A DNA stretch of 51,852 nt from Shewanella gaetbuli (GCF_023284065.1 NZ_JAKIKP010000018.1:1-51852), one strand, 5' to 3'; positions 17,187-26,050 are shown, counted from the stretch's first letter. Numbers and translations are program-made. Notes: generated by a model from the sequence alone, not told the origin.

Positions 17187-18221
17187 CTAGTGTTGATTGT
17201 CGTCTTTAACCTTCTGAGCCAATTTTTGTTGTCTTCTTTTTTCCATAACCTGCTTAACATCGCTGCCAATATGGGCCTCACCACGTTGCTTAGCAAGTTG
17301 TACTTGTCGTTCACGCTCAATAAAGCGTTGGCGCTGTTCATCTGAAATTTTATCAATACAGTGCGGACAACTTACGCCTTGCACATAAGCTGGCGACTGT
17401 TTTTCAGCTTCTGTAATGGGCATTCTACAGGCATTACACTGATCATACTGGCCTTTTTCTAAAGCATGATTCACCGCAACACGGTTATCAAATACAAAAC
17501 ATTCACCTTTCCACAAACTTTCTTGCGGCTCGACTTCTTCAAGGTATTTTAAAATTCCCCCTTCTAAGTGATACACCTCTTCAAAACCTTGCTCTTTTAA
17601 GTAAGCAGTCGATTTTTCACAACGTATGCCACCAGTACAAAACATGGCTACCTTTTTGTGCTTGTTAGGGTCGAGGTTTTCTTTCACATACTTAGGGAAT
17701 TCACGGAATGTTTCTGTGACAGGGTTTACTGCATGTTCAAAAGTACCAATTTGAACTTCATAGTCATTACGGGTGTCGACAAGAAGCACATCTGGATCTG
17801 AAATTAACGCATTCCAATCTTTTGGTTTTACATAGGTCCCAACGACTTTACGCGGGTCGATACCTTCCACACCCATGGTGACAATTTCTTTCTTTAATTT
17901 AACTTTGGTGCGGTAAAACGGCATTGCTGCGTCAAAAGACAGTTTAGTAACAATATTATCTAAACCGGGTTGGTTATCTAACCAAGCCAACAGCGCATCA
18001 ATTGCAGCGTGGCTACCTGCAACCGTACCATTAATTCCCTCACTCGCAAGCAGCAAGGTCCCTTTTACATCATGTTGTTCCATCACCGCTAATAAAGGCT
18101 CACGAAGTGATTCAAAATGCGTTAACGATACAAATTTGTAAAGCGCACATACGACAACATTTTCTACAGCCGATGTATTATTAGGCTCAACTTGACGAAT
18201 ATTTTTGGTAATTTTAGACAT
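17187..18221 (-). CDS. trhO: tRNA uridine-34 hydroxylase TrhO (YceA, rhodanese family)
   Basis: A 344-residue cytoplasmic protein. The N-terminal acylphosphatase-like domain (about 20-115) contains GTLLLASEGINGTVAGS. The rhodanese domain (about 130-225) has the active-site loop FCTGGIRCEKS, with Cys at about 195. A C-terminal Cys-rich part shows CNACRMP and CPHC pairs, likely metal-binding. TrhO hydroxylates U34 of certain tRNAs using O2, en route to uridine 5-oxyacetate-type modifications. Monocistronic. Length is close to E. coli YceA (350). Confidence 0.92.
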   Translation of the reverse strand: MSKITKNIRQVEPNNTSAVENVVVCALYKFVSLTHFESLREPLLAVMEQHDVKGTLLLASEGINGTVAGSHAAIDALLAWLDNQPGLDNIVTKLSFDAAMPFYRTKVKLKKEIVTMGVEGIDPRKVVGTYVKPKDWNALISDPDVLLVDTRNDYEVQIGTFEHAVNPVTETFREFPKYVKENLDPNKHKKVAMFCTGGIRCEKSTAYLKEQGFEEVYHLEGGILKYLEEVEPQESLWKGECFVFDNRVAVNHALEKGQYDQCNACRMPITEAEKQSPAYVQGVSCPHCIDKISDEQRQRFIERERQVQLAKQRGEAHIGSDVKQVMEKRRQQKLAQKVKDDNQH

Positions 18222-18500
18222 ATTATCTCCGCTGGCTGGAACTTAACTTCCAGTGCATAGGCAGGCCAAAAGTGACCAACCTCTAAAAAATGGCGGGAAT
18301 TATACCTAAATCACACAGTAAAAACAGTTTTTATTGTTGCAGTTAATCGAGCCTACAAGATATTTAGCGAGTAATGAACATAAGGCTTAAATCGACAAAA
18401 ATATCTGAAATTTAACTACTTACGTTGAGTATATATCGCTGAGTTGTTAATATCTCACTTTGTAATGTCTCACCTAAACTCATCAAAATGGAACATCTAC

Positions 18501-19163
18501 ATGGTTTTATACAGCTTTCGTCGTTGTCCTTATGCAATGCGCGCAAGACTTGCACTACATTTGAGCCAACTGAATCCACAGATACGTGAAATTGAACTGA
18601 AAAATAAACCCAGTGAAATGCTTGCTGTATCCCCTAAAGGGACAGTTCCAGTTTTGGTCAATGGTGACGATGTGATTGATGAAAGCTTAAACATCATGCG
18701 ATTTAGTTTATTACAGCATCCCAATCCTAATTGCGAATACTTAACTCAAGCACAGTATCAAGTTCTGCTACAAAGCATTGAAAACGCTAGCGCCAATGAG
18801 CTAATAAAACGCCATGATGAAGAATTTAAAGGTTGGTTAGATAAATATAAATATGCCGATAGGCACCCACAAATGAGTCAAACTGAGTATCGATTACAAG
18901 CCGAAGCTTTTATTCAACAATTAGAAGATAAGCTGCTTGAAAATGAGTATCTATTTGCCGCTAGCCCAACCTTTGCAGATTTTGCCATTTTTCCGTTTAT
19001 CAGGCAGTTTGCCAATGTTGATCCTAAGTGGTTCAATAATAGTCACTACCCTAACGTTATTAACTGGCTTTTAAAGTTAGTTAATAGTCAACTTTTTGGG
19101 CAAGTAATGACAAAATACCCGTTATGGCTGGATAAAAAACAGCTGACAAATCTAAAAAATTAA
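18501..19163 (+). CDS. glutathione S-transferase family protein
   Basis: A thioredoxin-like N-terminal domain (LYSFRRCPYAMRARLAL, with the possible redox Cys in RRCPY) is followed by a helical C-terminal domain with PTFADFAIFPFIRQFA. GSTs conjugate or reduce with glutathione. The substrate is unknown. The start is placed at 18501 (MVLYSF, 220 residues), where family proteins normally begin and GGAA lies 7 bases upstream. A longer frame from 18444 would add 19 residues. Monocistronic, facing the small gene at 19276. Confidence 0.85.
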   Translation: MVLYSFRRCPYAMRARLALHLSQLNPQIREIELKNKPSEMLAVSPKGTVPVLVNGDDVIDESLNIMRFSLLQHPNPNCEYLTQAQYQVLLQSIENASANELIKRHDEEFKGWLDKYKYADRHPQMSQTEYRLQAEAFIQQLEDKLLENEYLFAASPTFADFAIFPFIRQFANVDPKWFNNSHYPNVINWLLKLVNSQLFGQVMTKYPLWLDKKQLTNLKN

Positions 19164-19275
19164 TAAAACTGACAATAAGTCAACATTTTGATGGATATTT
19201 GCTTAATTTAGCTGCATATTGCAAATTATCTATTACGCTTAATACAGTCATTGCTAAACGCAAAGGAAAAATGAC

Positions 19276-19476
19276 ATGAACTATATGGATATAACACTAG
19301 CCTTGTTACTTATAGGCTTGTTTTTACTACACATAATGTTTTGCTACCGAGCATTAACCACAACCGCCCACATTAGCAATATAAAACGCTGGTTTTGGGG
19401 CGGAGTCAGTCTGTTAATGGGGCCATTAGGCTATTACGTGTATCAAAACCTTCTACCACTAGAGTCGTTAGAATAA
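19276..19476 (+). CDS. small two-helix membrane protein
   Basis: 66 residues with two hydrophobic segments (about 4-25 and 43-60) joined by a basic loop, NIKRWFWGGVSLLMGPLGYYVY. The pattern of a tryptophan-rich turn then LLMGPLGYY resembles the phospholipase-D-nuclease N-terminal type of small membrane proteins. That match is weak. AAAGGA before ATG supports real translation. No operon partner. Confidence 0.65.
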   Translation: MNYMDITLALLLIGLFLLHIMFCYRALTTTAHISNIKRWFWGGVSLLMGPLGYYVYQNLLPLESLE

Positions 19477-19507
19477 GCTGCTTATTCAACTATTTGAAGC
19501 AGAGCCG

Positions 19508-20056
19508 TTATAAATAACGGCTAAATTGCTTACCGGGTTTTAACGGTTTAATTGGTGCAGTTAGTGTTGGTGTGCCGATATACAAAAATCCAATAATTTG
19601 ATCTTCTTCCCCTAAACCTAATCCTTTATGAACCTGACTATCAAATGCAAAGTCTCCTGTACGCCAAACCGCACCTAACCCAAGCGTAAAAGCGGCTTGT
19701 TGCATCGCCATAGTGGCACAACCTGCTGCAAGGTGTTGTTCAAAAACAGGGACTTTAGGGTGTTGTTGAGTTTTAGCTACAACGGTGATCACCATCGGTG
19801 CTCTAAAAGGCATTTTTGACGCTTTTTCTATCATAGCTTCATCACATTGTTTAAGTTTTGCGGCTTCAACAAATATATCTGCTAAACGCCCTAACCCTTC
19901 ATCTTGAGCAATAATAAACTCCCAAGGTGTTAATGCGGCATGATCAGGTACACGAGCCCCGGCATTTAAAATAAATTCAACTTGTTCCGCCGTTGGGCCT
20001 GGGGTGGTCAATCTTGGGCTAGATTGACGAGTCAGTAATAATTCAGTGGCTTTCAA
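19508..20056 (-). CDS. nitroreductase family protein (YdjA-like)
   Basis: A 182-residue FMN-dependent oxidoreductase of the short YdjA type. It shows LLTRQSSPRL near the N-terminus (FMN phosphate contacts), APVPDHAALTPWEF-type residues 33-47 and GLGAVWRTGDFAF in the C-terminal half. The physiological substrate is unknown. The start codon is TTG at 20056, supported by AAAGGAT upstream and by the family N-terminus. Downstream of a DoxX gene but separated by a terminator. Confidence 0.88.
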   Translation of the reverse strand: MKATELLLTRQSSPRLTTPGPTAEQVEFILNAGARVPDHAALTPWEFIIAQDEGLGRLADIFVEAAKLKQCDEAMIEKASKMPFRAPMVITVVAKTQQHPKVPVFEQHLAAGCATMAMQQAAFTLGLGAVWRTGDFAFDSQVHKGLGLGEEDQIIGFLYIGTPTLTAPIKPLKPGKQFSRYL

Positions 20057-20093
20057 TGTCTTATCCTTTGTTATTTTTTTGGAATAATAACAA

Positions 20094-20122
20094 ATATCCC
20101 ACTAGTTTAGTGGGATATTTTG
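20094..20122. terminator. terminator between doxX-like gene and nitroreductase gene
   Basis: ATATCCCACTA and TAGTGGGATAT form an 11-bp stem with a 3-base loop and T-rich sequence on both sides. It lies downstream of the DoxX gene on the minus strand. Confidence 0.75.
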
Positions 20123-20161
20123 ATAAAAAATTAACGGTGTCGTTGAATGAAATTAGCCTAT

Positions 20162-20758
20162 TCAGCTTTTACTTAAACGTGCATGAACATAGTAATCAAG
20201 GCTAAAGTAACGTCCACCGCCTAAGAATAATAACGCTAGCAGCATAACAAAGTAAGTCACAGCAAACTCAATACCATTATTTAGAATCACAAAATTACCT
20301 GAGCTTGTTAGCCACTCATAATTGCCGTGTTGCTGTAATATTGTTTTAGCCGCCGCCAGCTTTTCACCCGCCTCAATCACGTTTTCATTGGCTAACCATG
20401 AGCTTGAATCGGCTATCGCCAACCAGCCTTTATCCCAATGTACAGCAAAAGCCGCAACTAACATGGTTACCATCATAGGAATAGCAACAAACCGAGTCGC
20501 CAAACCAATAAGTAATAGTATGCCCCCAACGAATTCTGTTCCGGCTGCAAGTGCCGTCATTAATTCAGGCATAGGTAAGCCTAAGCCCCAATCGGGGTTA
20601 CCAAACCATGCGGCAGTATCTTCAAAATGCGACAACTTATTATAGCCAGCTTGAATAAGCACGGGGGCAAGATAAACTCTTAATGCTAGCGGCGCTAAAC
20701 CGTCAAAGTAAGTAAGCTTTTGTAATAAACTTTGGTAGAGGGAGAAAAGTTTTTGCAT
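20162..20758 (-). CDS. DoxX family membrane protein
   Basis: 198 residues with four or five hydrophobic segments. The family segments LALRVYLAPVLIQAGYNKL near the N-terminus and EFVGGILLLIGLATRFVAIPMM in the middle are clear. DoxX proteins are poorly defined inner-membrane proteins, some tied to thiol or quinone redox reactions. A 35-residue insertion between the third and fourth segments carries WLAIADSSSWLANENVIEAG. AAAGGA precedes ATG. Confidence 0.85.
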   Translation of the reverse strand: MQKLFSLYQSLLQKLTYFDGLAPLALRVYLAPVLIQAGYNKLSHFEDTAAWFGNPDWGLGLPMPELMTALAAGTEFVGGILLLIGLATRFVAIPMMVTMLVAAFAVHWDKGWLAIADSSSWLANENVIEAGEKLAAAKTILQQHGNYEWLTSSGNFVILNNGIEFAVTYFVMLLALLFLGGGRYFSLDYYVHARLSKS

Positions 20759-20939
20759 GACATGTCCTTTGAAATTAACCCATTTATGATTCGCGCGTTT
20801 AATTCGCCGTTGCTAGCTAATCATAGTGTACTTAACTCAAAAGACCTGAACACTGCGTATTTAATTTCAAACTATCCATCATTTTCTAACCCTAGCTTGG
20901 CTAACAATCACTAACCTAAAACCCCTATTACAACAGAGG

Positions 20940-22058
20940 CTAGATTGACGATAAATCAATTAGCTCAAAATAGTGTTCAAAATAATCAAGATATTCAAAG
21001 CGCCCCTTTGATGCTATCAATAACGTCCACATACAGGCAAATACCCAATAACAATTAACAGCGTGATCTACACATTCAATGGCTTCAGTCGTTAATTTAG
21101 GTGTCGGTTGATTAAATTGCCAATTAAAATAGCGGCTTTTTAAATAGTTAACTTGCTCTGCAGACAATTGATGGGTCGCTATAATCGTCGCTAAATCGAA
21201 TAAAGGATGACTGGCGGCAGAATATTCAAAATCAATACATACAAGGGCTTGTGTATCAATAGTTTCGTTTGAAGCAACATCTATGGGGTTGATTGATTGA
21301 AGTAATACATTAAATGGCGTCAAATCTCGATGGCAAAAACTGAGATGCAGTAAGCATGCATCCAACGCCTTAAACCATAAAAGACAGTGTGGTGTTATCT
21401 GTTGCAGTTTTTGATAGCACTTTAGCCAGTCATCTTGATGATTTGACTTGTCTCCACCGACGTTATCAATGGGTGCGTGCTGCACAATAGACTGGTAATA
21501 ATCCGCTAATGTATGTTGATACTGTTGCCATTGTTGTTGATAACAAACATGCTTTTGAGGCAGTGGCAATTGCCCTAGCTGTGTTAATAAGCTCAGCAAT
21601 AAATCAACGGGTTTTGTGGTGCTAGAAAACAAACTTAGTGTCTGTTTTCTATACGTTTTTGCCCCATACTCCTGATAATACTGCTGCCATTGTGTATCTT
21701 GTTGGATGTATTGGCTCAAGTACACTTCAAAGCCTTGGCTATGAAAATACAAACGCGGGGCAATATTCTGTGCAGCAGCTTGTTGCCATGCAAAAACTTC
21801 GTCTTCTCGGTGACACCAACTGGCCTGATTATCATTCACTCGTAACACAAACGCTTGCGGAAAATCAGTTATGGAGGTTGCTGTCGGGCAGTACAATACA
21901 AAGTTTTGATTACTTAACCCTTCGGTTAAGCACTCTATTTTTTGACAATAAGAGACTAAATGTTGATAAAGCGTTGACGGTAGTTGCTCACTAAGCAAGG
22001 TATTTACCGCATCGGGTAATGCGGTAAATACCGGGTATGTTTTCAAATTGTTACGCAT
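20940..22058 (-). CDS. phosphotransferase, probable thiamine kinase
   Basis: 372 residues with the choline/aminoglycoside-kinase fold. The nucleotide-binding N-lobe contains GLSNQNFVL (near 48). The catalytic loop is FCHRDLTPFNVLL. The metal-binding segment is VCIDFEYSAASHPLFDLATI. As last gene of a TPP-riboswitch operon it most plausibly phosphorylates imported thiamine to trap it. E. coli ThiK belongs to this fold and sits near hinT-ycfL, whose homologues lie just beyond this operon. The substrate is inferred, and choline-like substrates are not excluded. It overlaps pnuT by 8 bases. A 30-residue loop after the N-lobe is rich in Gln. Confidence 0.78.
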   Translation of the reverse strand: MRNNLKTYPVFTALPDAVNTLLSEQLPSTLYQHLVSYCQKIECLTEGLSNQNFVLYCPTATSITDFPQAFVLRVNDNQASWCHREDEVFAWQQAAAQNIAPRLYFHSQGFEVYLSQYIQQDTQWQQYYQEYGAKTYRKQTLSLFSSTTKPVDLLLSLLTQLGQLPLPQKHVCYQQQWQQYQHTLADYYQSIVQHAPIDNVGGDKSNHQDDWLKCYQKLQQITPHCLLWFKALDACLLHLSFCHRDLTPFNVLLQSINPIDVASNETIDTQALVCIDFEYSAASHPLFDLATIIATHQLSAEQVNYLKSRYFNWQFNQPTPKLTTEAIECVDHAVNCYWVFACMWTLLIASKGRFEYLDYFEHYFELIDLSSI

Positions 22059-22725
22059 TGCGCATCGCAGTGGTAACAGAACTTCGTGATTGATCTTCTG
22101 CCAACCAAGCTTTTCGCCACATGAAATACCCGACCAACGCCATCACCACATACATGACAAATAACGCCGTGGTTAGCATTAATCCTTTTTGAAAATAAAG
22201 GTAAATAGACAAGGTATTAATGACGACCCAATAAAACCAATTTTCAAGCACCTTTTTAGCCACTAAATAGGTGGTCATCACTGCAAAACAGGTGGTAGCA
22301 GAGTCAAGATATGGAAATGAAGCTTGAGTAAAGTTTGCCATAACATAACCGACAATAATGGAAATAACAGCCGTAAAGGTAATCAATAGTACATGGGTAT
22401 TGAGCGACCAACTAATAATAGGTGACCCAGCGTCATTGATGTGATGCTCTTTACCGTCTTTAGGTTGTTGCATCCACAACCAATAACCATACACTGCCAT
22501 CGCCATGTAATAGATGTTAAGTAACGACTCCATTAATAACGACACTTTCCAAAATAACACGGTATAAATAGCGGTGCTGGCAAAGGCCGCTGCCCAACAC
22601 CAAATATTGGTACGCATTGCTAATGCTAAATAAGCAATGGCCAACACTACAGCAATGGCTTCCCAAAAAGTCATTACTCCGACTTCATTAATAATTTGTT
22701 GAAATGATTCTGTTAGTTCCATCAT
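22051..22725 (-). CDS. pnuT: thiamine transporter PnuT (PnuC family)
   Basis: A 224-residue inner-membrane protein with about seven membrane segments. The family features WAAAFASTAIYTVLFWKVSL and ESLLNIYYMAMAVYGYWLWM are present, with the paired NWFYWVVINTLSIYLYF segment in the second half. PnuC-type proteins are facilitators for vitamin precursors trapped by phosphorylation. The TPP riboswitch, TonB receptor and kinase point to thiamine, and Shewanella PnuT proteins are known thiamine carriers. It follows the YkoF-like gene by 8 bases. The ribosome site is weak. Confidence 0.88.
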   Translation of the reverse strand: MMELTESFQQIINEVGVMTFWEAIAVVLAIAYLALAMRTNIWCWAAAFASTAIYTVLFWKVSLLMESLLNIYYMAMAVYGYWLWMQQPKDGKEHHINDAGSPIISWSLNTHVLLITFTAVISIIVGYVMANFTQASFPYLDSATTCFAVMTTYLVAKKVLENWFYWVVINTLSIYLYFQKGLMLTTALFVMYVVMALVGYFMWRKAWLAEDQSRSSVTTAMRNA

Positions 22726-22733
22726 GACAATGA

Positions 22734-22994
22734 TTACTCAGAATGAGCTAGGTTCAATTCACCGCCAATAAACTTACATACAAAAACCGCTTTACCCCAT
22801 TTTTCATGGGCGGCTTTCATTTCTATCGCAAGCATAGACATAACATCTTCATACTCACCACACACTTGTGTCGCCATTGCGTTAGTAACGCGTTCAATAT
22901 TGTTATAACTATCCACTCGACCAATAAACCATTTAATGGGGTCTAAATAGTTTTCGTTAAATGGATACATGCTTATTTCTGCAGTTAACTTCAT
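22734..22994 (-). CDS. YkoF-like thiamine/HMP-binding protein
   Basis: 86 residues beginning KLTAEISMYPFNENYLDPIK, matching the ferredoxin-like fold of the YkoF/MTH1187 small thiamine-binding group. It has no signal peptide, so the protein is probably cytoplasmic. Its place between the TonB receptor and pnuT under a TPP riboswitch supports binding of thiamine or its pyrimidine moiety. AAGGTAG precedes ATG. Residue-level binding sites cannot be assigned from sequence alone. Confidence 0.78.
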   Translation of the reverse strand: MKLTAEISMYPFNENYLDPIKWFIGRVDSYNNIERVTNAMATQVCGEYEDVMSMLAIEMKAAHEKWGKAVFVCKFIGGELNLAHSE

Positions 22995-23015
22995 ATTGCT
23001 ACCTTAAAGTAAATT

Positions 23016-23039
23016 GCGACACCTCTGTTATGGTGTCGC
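23016..23039. other. intercistronic hairpin between TonB receptor and ykoF-like gene
   Basis: GCGACACC and GGTGTCGC form a perfect 8-bp stem with an 8-base loop. No T run follows on the minus strand. It lies 50 bases past the receptor stop and may stabilise the receptor mRNA or lower downstream expression. Confidence 0.55.
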
Positions 23040-23089
23040 GATTAGTTAGCGCTTCCCTGCTTAAAGCTCAGTGTCACACCGAGCGAAAA

Positions 23090-25297
23090 TTACATAAATT
23101 TATAATCAAACGTAATACCCACCTGACGCGGATCGCCATAGCGGATATATTGCTTATCAGCCCAATCTAAATCAGGTTCGTTTCCAAAGTAAAAGCCTCG
23201 TACGCCGTATTTTTCATCAAGTACATTGCGTCCCCAAATATAAGCTGACCAAGTTTGAGTTTCATAGCCTACACGAGCATTAACCAAGGTGTAAGGCTCA
23301 GACTTTGATTCATTACTGTCTGAGTAATAAAAATCACTTTTACCGTTGGCATTGACATTAACAAACCAGCCAGAGTCTGCAAAATAGGTCATACCCAAGC
23401 TGTAAGTAAAGTTAGGCGAGTGGGCTAATTCACGTCCAGACAGGTCAACCGGATTACCGTATTTATCATTGTAGGTGTATTCACCATATTCTGTTTCTAA
23501 CCAACCAAGGCTACCATATACCTGAATGTTTTCGGTGGCATACCAGTTCGCATCTAATTCAGCACCGTAATTGCTCGAACTTCCGGCATTTTCAGTAAAT
23601 AATAGGAAACGTTGTGGGTTTACAGGGTCTTGAATAGAAGCCGCAACTTGCTGATCTTGTCTGTCCATATAAAACAGCGCAAAGTTACTGTCTACATTGC
23701 CATTTAACCAAGATGACTTAATACCAAACTCATAGTTATACAGAGTTTCAGTATCGAACTCTTTTTTATCGCTTAACTCTGGCGGTAGGGTCATATTAAA
23801 GCCACCCGCTTTATAACCGCGAGCTACTTTAACGTAGGCATTGTGATCCGTATTAATCGTTTTAGACAAGGCAATATGACCACCCCACATGCTTTCAGAA
23901 GGCTTAAAATAATCACCGTTTGAGTCTGAGTACTCACTATCACGACGTTCAAAACGAATCCCAGTTGATAATAAATAGTCATTGCCTAGTTGGCTATCTA
24001 ATTGGCCAAAAATAGCATAATTTGTGGCTTCATACTCAGACTGTAAAACTTCATCAGGCCAAGTGTTATATTCTGAATATAAGTCATTGTCTTCTCTCAA
24101 ATTCAATGCGTAAACCCCCACTAACCATTCTGTTGTATCATTGAATAGTTTACTGGCTTGAGTCGATGAAAAGCGGAACTCTTGAGATACGGTTTTACGC
24201 TGACCTTCTTTGTCCCAAATATAATCATAAACACAAGGTTCAGAACCAATAACGTTCCAGTCTTCGTCATATTCGTTACAGGTTTTTCCTTCCCAGTACT
24301 CAGGATTAGCCCAGTCACCGTCATAGGCGTGTTCATGATCTGTTTGAGCAAACGACGTTAATGAGGTTAACACAAAGTTTTCAGCCCCTGTGTAGGTAAA
24401 CTTTAGCCCTGCGCCAGTGGTTTTTTGATTATCAACGCCAGGTTGGTCAGTTAGGGTGTCAAAGCCGTTGTTATCTAATGTCCAAACATCATAACCATTG
24501 TCATAGTTAGCATGTAATAAGGTTAAATCAGCCTGTAAATCATCAGTAGCATACCAACGTAATTTAGCGCGAGCGGTAAACTCGTCACGCTTATTGGTGT
24601 CATCTCGACCTAAGTAGGTATTATTTCGAAAGCCATTTTGATTGTGTTTTTCTAGTGAGACACGGTAAAGCAATTTGCCACTATCGGTTATTGGGCCAGA
24701 GCTAAAACCAGCAAAGCTTTGTAAGTCATCATCACCAAGGCTTGCTTCTAACCCATGTTCAAAGGTATCGGTTGGGTCATTACTTTTTAAATAAATAAGC
24801 CCTGCTAACGCATTAGCACCGTATTGAGTCCCTTGTGGCCCCCTTAATACTTCAACTTGTTGCATATCATACATGCTCGACACCATACCTAAACCCGATA
24901 AGTCGATGTCGTCAACAATAAAGCCAACAGACGAATTTGGCGCACCTTGGTATTGCTCTTGCTCACCTACACCACGAATTTGGAAGTATTTGGGTCTAGA
25001 ACTGCCACCAGACCAATTAAAGTTAGCAATACCATTTAGAATATCTTCAAAGTGCTGTGCACCTTCATCTTCAATTTGCTGAGCATCAATCACCGTCACA
25101 CTAGAAGGCATTTTGTCTAAACTAATATTACTAAAGTCAGCATTAACAACAATCACTTCCATTTTTTCAGTTTCTGGAGTTTCTGTAGTAACAAGTTCAT
25201 TAGCCGCTGAGGCCGAACTAGCATAAAGCACAGAAGAGATTGCCAGCGCGATCGTGGAGGATGAAAAAATTGATTGATTTGATTTTAAAGAATACAT
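23090..25297 (-). CDS. TonB-dependent outer-membrane receptor, probably for thiamine
   Basis: 735 residues with a signal peptide (1-31, ASA-A), a TonB-box-like stretch (MEVIVVNAD near 46), a plug domain (about 55-165: PSSVTVIDAQQI, IRGVGEQEQYQGAPN, VEVLRGPQGTQYGANALAG) and a 22-strand-type barrel ending in an aromatic/hydrophobic residue (TFDYKFM). TonB receptors import scarce ligands using proton-motive energy. The TPP riboswitch in its leader and the downstream pnuT and kinase genes predict thiamine or a precursor as ligand. The ribosome site lies in a hairpin (25299-25325). Confidence 0.9.
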   Translation of the reverse strand: MYSLKSNQSIFSSSTIALAISSVLYASSASAANELVTTETPETEKMEVIVVNADFSNISLDKMPSSVTVIDAQQIEDEGAQHFEDILNGIANFNWSGGSSRPKYFQIRGVGEQEQYQGAPNSSVGFIVDDIDLSGLGMVSSMYDMQQVEVLRGPQGTQYGANALAGLIYLKSNDPTDTFEHGLEASLGDDDLQSFAGFSSGPITDSGKLLYRVSLEKHNQNGFRNNTYLGRDDTNKRDEFTARAKLRWYATDDLQADLTLLHANYDNGYDVWTLDNNGFDTLTDQPGVDNQKTTGAGLKFTYTGAENFVLTSLTSFAQTDHEHAYDGDWANPEYWEGKTCNEYDEDWNVIGSEPCVYDYIWDKEGQRKTVSQEFRFSSTQASKLFNDTTEWLVGVYALNLREDNDLYSEYNTWPDEVLQSEYEATNYAIFGQLDSQLGNDYLLSTGIRFERRDSEYSDSNGDYFKPSESMWGGHIALSKTINTDHNAYVKVARGYKAGGFNMTLPPELSDKKEFDTETLYNYEFGIKSSWLNGNVDSNFALFYMDRQDQQVAASIQDPVNPQRFLLFTENAGSSSNYGAELDANWYATENIQVYGSLGWLETEYGEYTYNDKYGNPVDLSGRELAHSPNFTYSLGMTYFADSGWFVNVNANGKSDFYYSDSNESKSEPYTLVNARVGYETQTWSAYIWGRNVLDEKYGVRGFYFGNEPDLDWADKQYIRYGDPRQVGITFDYKFM

Positions 25298-25298
25298 A

Positions 25299-25325
25299 GG
25301 ACCTCAAATATAAATTTTGAGATCC
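25299..25325 (-). promoter_or_regulatory. ribosome-site-sequestering hairpin of the TPP riboswitch
   Basis: On the minus strand CTCAAA and TTTGAG pair, extended by GGA/TCC across one mismatch, burying the GAGG ribosome site 7 bases before the receptor ATG. GCCGGATC (25321-25328), overlapping this stem, is exactly complementary to GATCCGGC inside the aptamer (25391-25398), giving a switch between two folds. This suggests translational control. Confidence 0.65.
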
Positions 25326-25365
25326 GGCAGATAGCGATAAAGAAGTGCACGTCCATGAAATCGAA

Positions 25366-25482
25366 GTAGCCCATTCCTACGCCGGTATTAGCCGGATCAG
25401 GTTCTAAGGGTTCATATTTAAATGTCTCAGTTCACCACAAGTAACGTTAAAATAACGTTAGCAGTAGGTGAACACCCCTTGG
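25366..25482 (-). promoter_or_regulatory. TPP (thi-box) riboswitch aptamer
   Basis: Minus-strand sequence has the thi-box signature in order: AAGGGGTGTTC at the 5' end (about 25481), CTGAGA (about 25430), then ACCCTTAGAACCTGATC and CCGGCGTAGGAA to about 25370. It senses thiamine pyrophosphate and normally represses when bound. An optional P3 extension explains the 46 bases between the first two blocks. Confidence 0.95.
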
Positions 25483-25490
25483 CGGCGTCG

Positions 25491-25518
25491 ATTATATATT
25501 AATTTTAATTTTGTAACA
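25491..25518 (-). promoter_or_regulatory. promoter of the thiamine operon
   Basis: A perfect -10 TATAAT (25491-25496, minus) sits just upstream of the riboswitch. A weak -35 TGTTAC is 16 bp away. Transcription would begin about 25484, at the aptamer's first base. Confidence 0.6.
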
Positions 25519-25542
25519 GGCAAAAGGCGGACTTTTTGCCAA

Positions 25543-25568
25543 TAAAAAGCCAAGCAACCGCTTGGCTT
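25543..25568 (-). terminator. terminator of the hinT operon
   Basis: AAGCCAAGC/GCTTGGCTT, 9-bp stem with a 4-base loop, followed on the minus strand by TTTTTATT. It lies about 75 bases after the YcfL-like gene and before the thiamine-operon promoter. Confidence 0.8.
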
Positions 25569-25644
25569 GTTGATACATCGATAGTAAAACCCAAGTGAAG
25601 CATACTATTCTCCAGCTCGGCTCAACTGATTTGTATACAAAGAC

Positions 25645-26037
25645 TTAGTTAGAAAAAGCTTTTCTGACGTAAACTTCAAATCGGCTGGCATTGGCGTTTG
25701 GAGCTACCCCAGACACTTGTATTTGTTGTTTACCATGCAACTTTAACGCTTTCCAACTGCTCGCTTCATCTTCAATGGTAAAACCCGCAGCGTCATACCA
25801 AGTAAACTTATATTGTAAGCGTAAGTCTGTGGCCACTAAACTGTTGATTTGCGCTGCGCCTTGTAATAAGTCAGCCGACTGGCGAGCATTGACATTACTC
25901 ACAGAGACTTCTCTAGCAAAAGTATTATTATCGACTCTGACTTCACCTTGAGAATTCACCGCAATACCCGCAGTGTGGTTAGCACAACCGCCTAGTAGCA
26001 TTGCCGCAGTAAACATAATACACGCAAGCTGTTTCAT
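25645..26037 (-). CDS. YcfL family lipoprotein
   Basis: 130 residues: a type II signal peptide with lipobox LGGC (Cys 18), then one small beta-rich domain with LQYKFTWYDAAGFTIEDEAS, typical of the YcfL (DUF1425) family. The function is unknown. In E. coli ycfL follows hinT and precedes lpoB, thiK and nagZ. Here it follows hinT after a thioesterase gene, so only part of that order is kept. Likely on the periplasmic side of the outer membrane. Confidence 0.85.
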   Translation of the reverse strand: MKQLACIMFTAAMLLGGCANHTAGIAVNSQGEVRVDNNTFAREVSVSNVNARQSADLLQGAAQINSLVATDLRLQYKFTWYDAAGFTIEDEASSWKALKLHGKQQIQVSGVAPNANASRFEVYVRKAFSN

Positions 26038-26050
26038 AATAAGTCCTTAA

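Noticed and set aside
20732..20914. 60-codon plus-strand frame upstream of the DoxX gene.
   Set aside because: It overlaps the DoxX start region on the opposite strand, has no ribosome site and no recognisable features.
22961..23170. 69-codon plus-strand frame between ykoF-like and receptor genes.
   Set aside because: It runs through the intercistronic hairpin and the antisense of two genes. No ribosome site.
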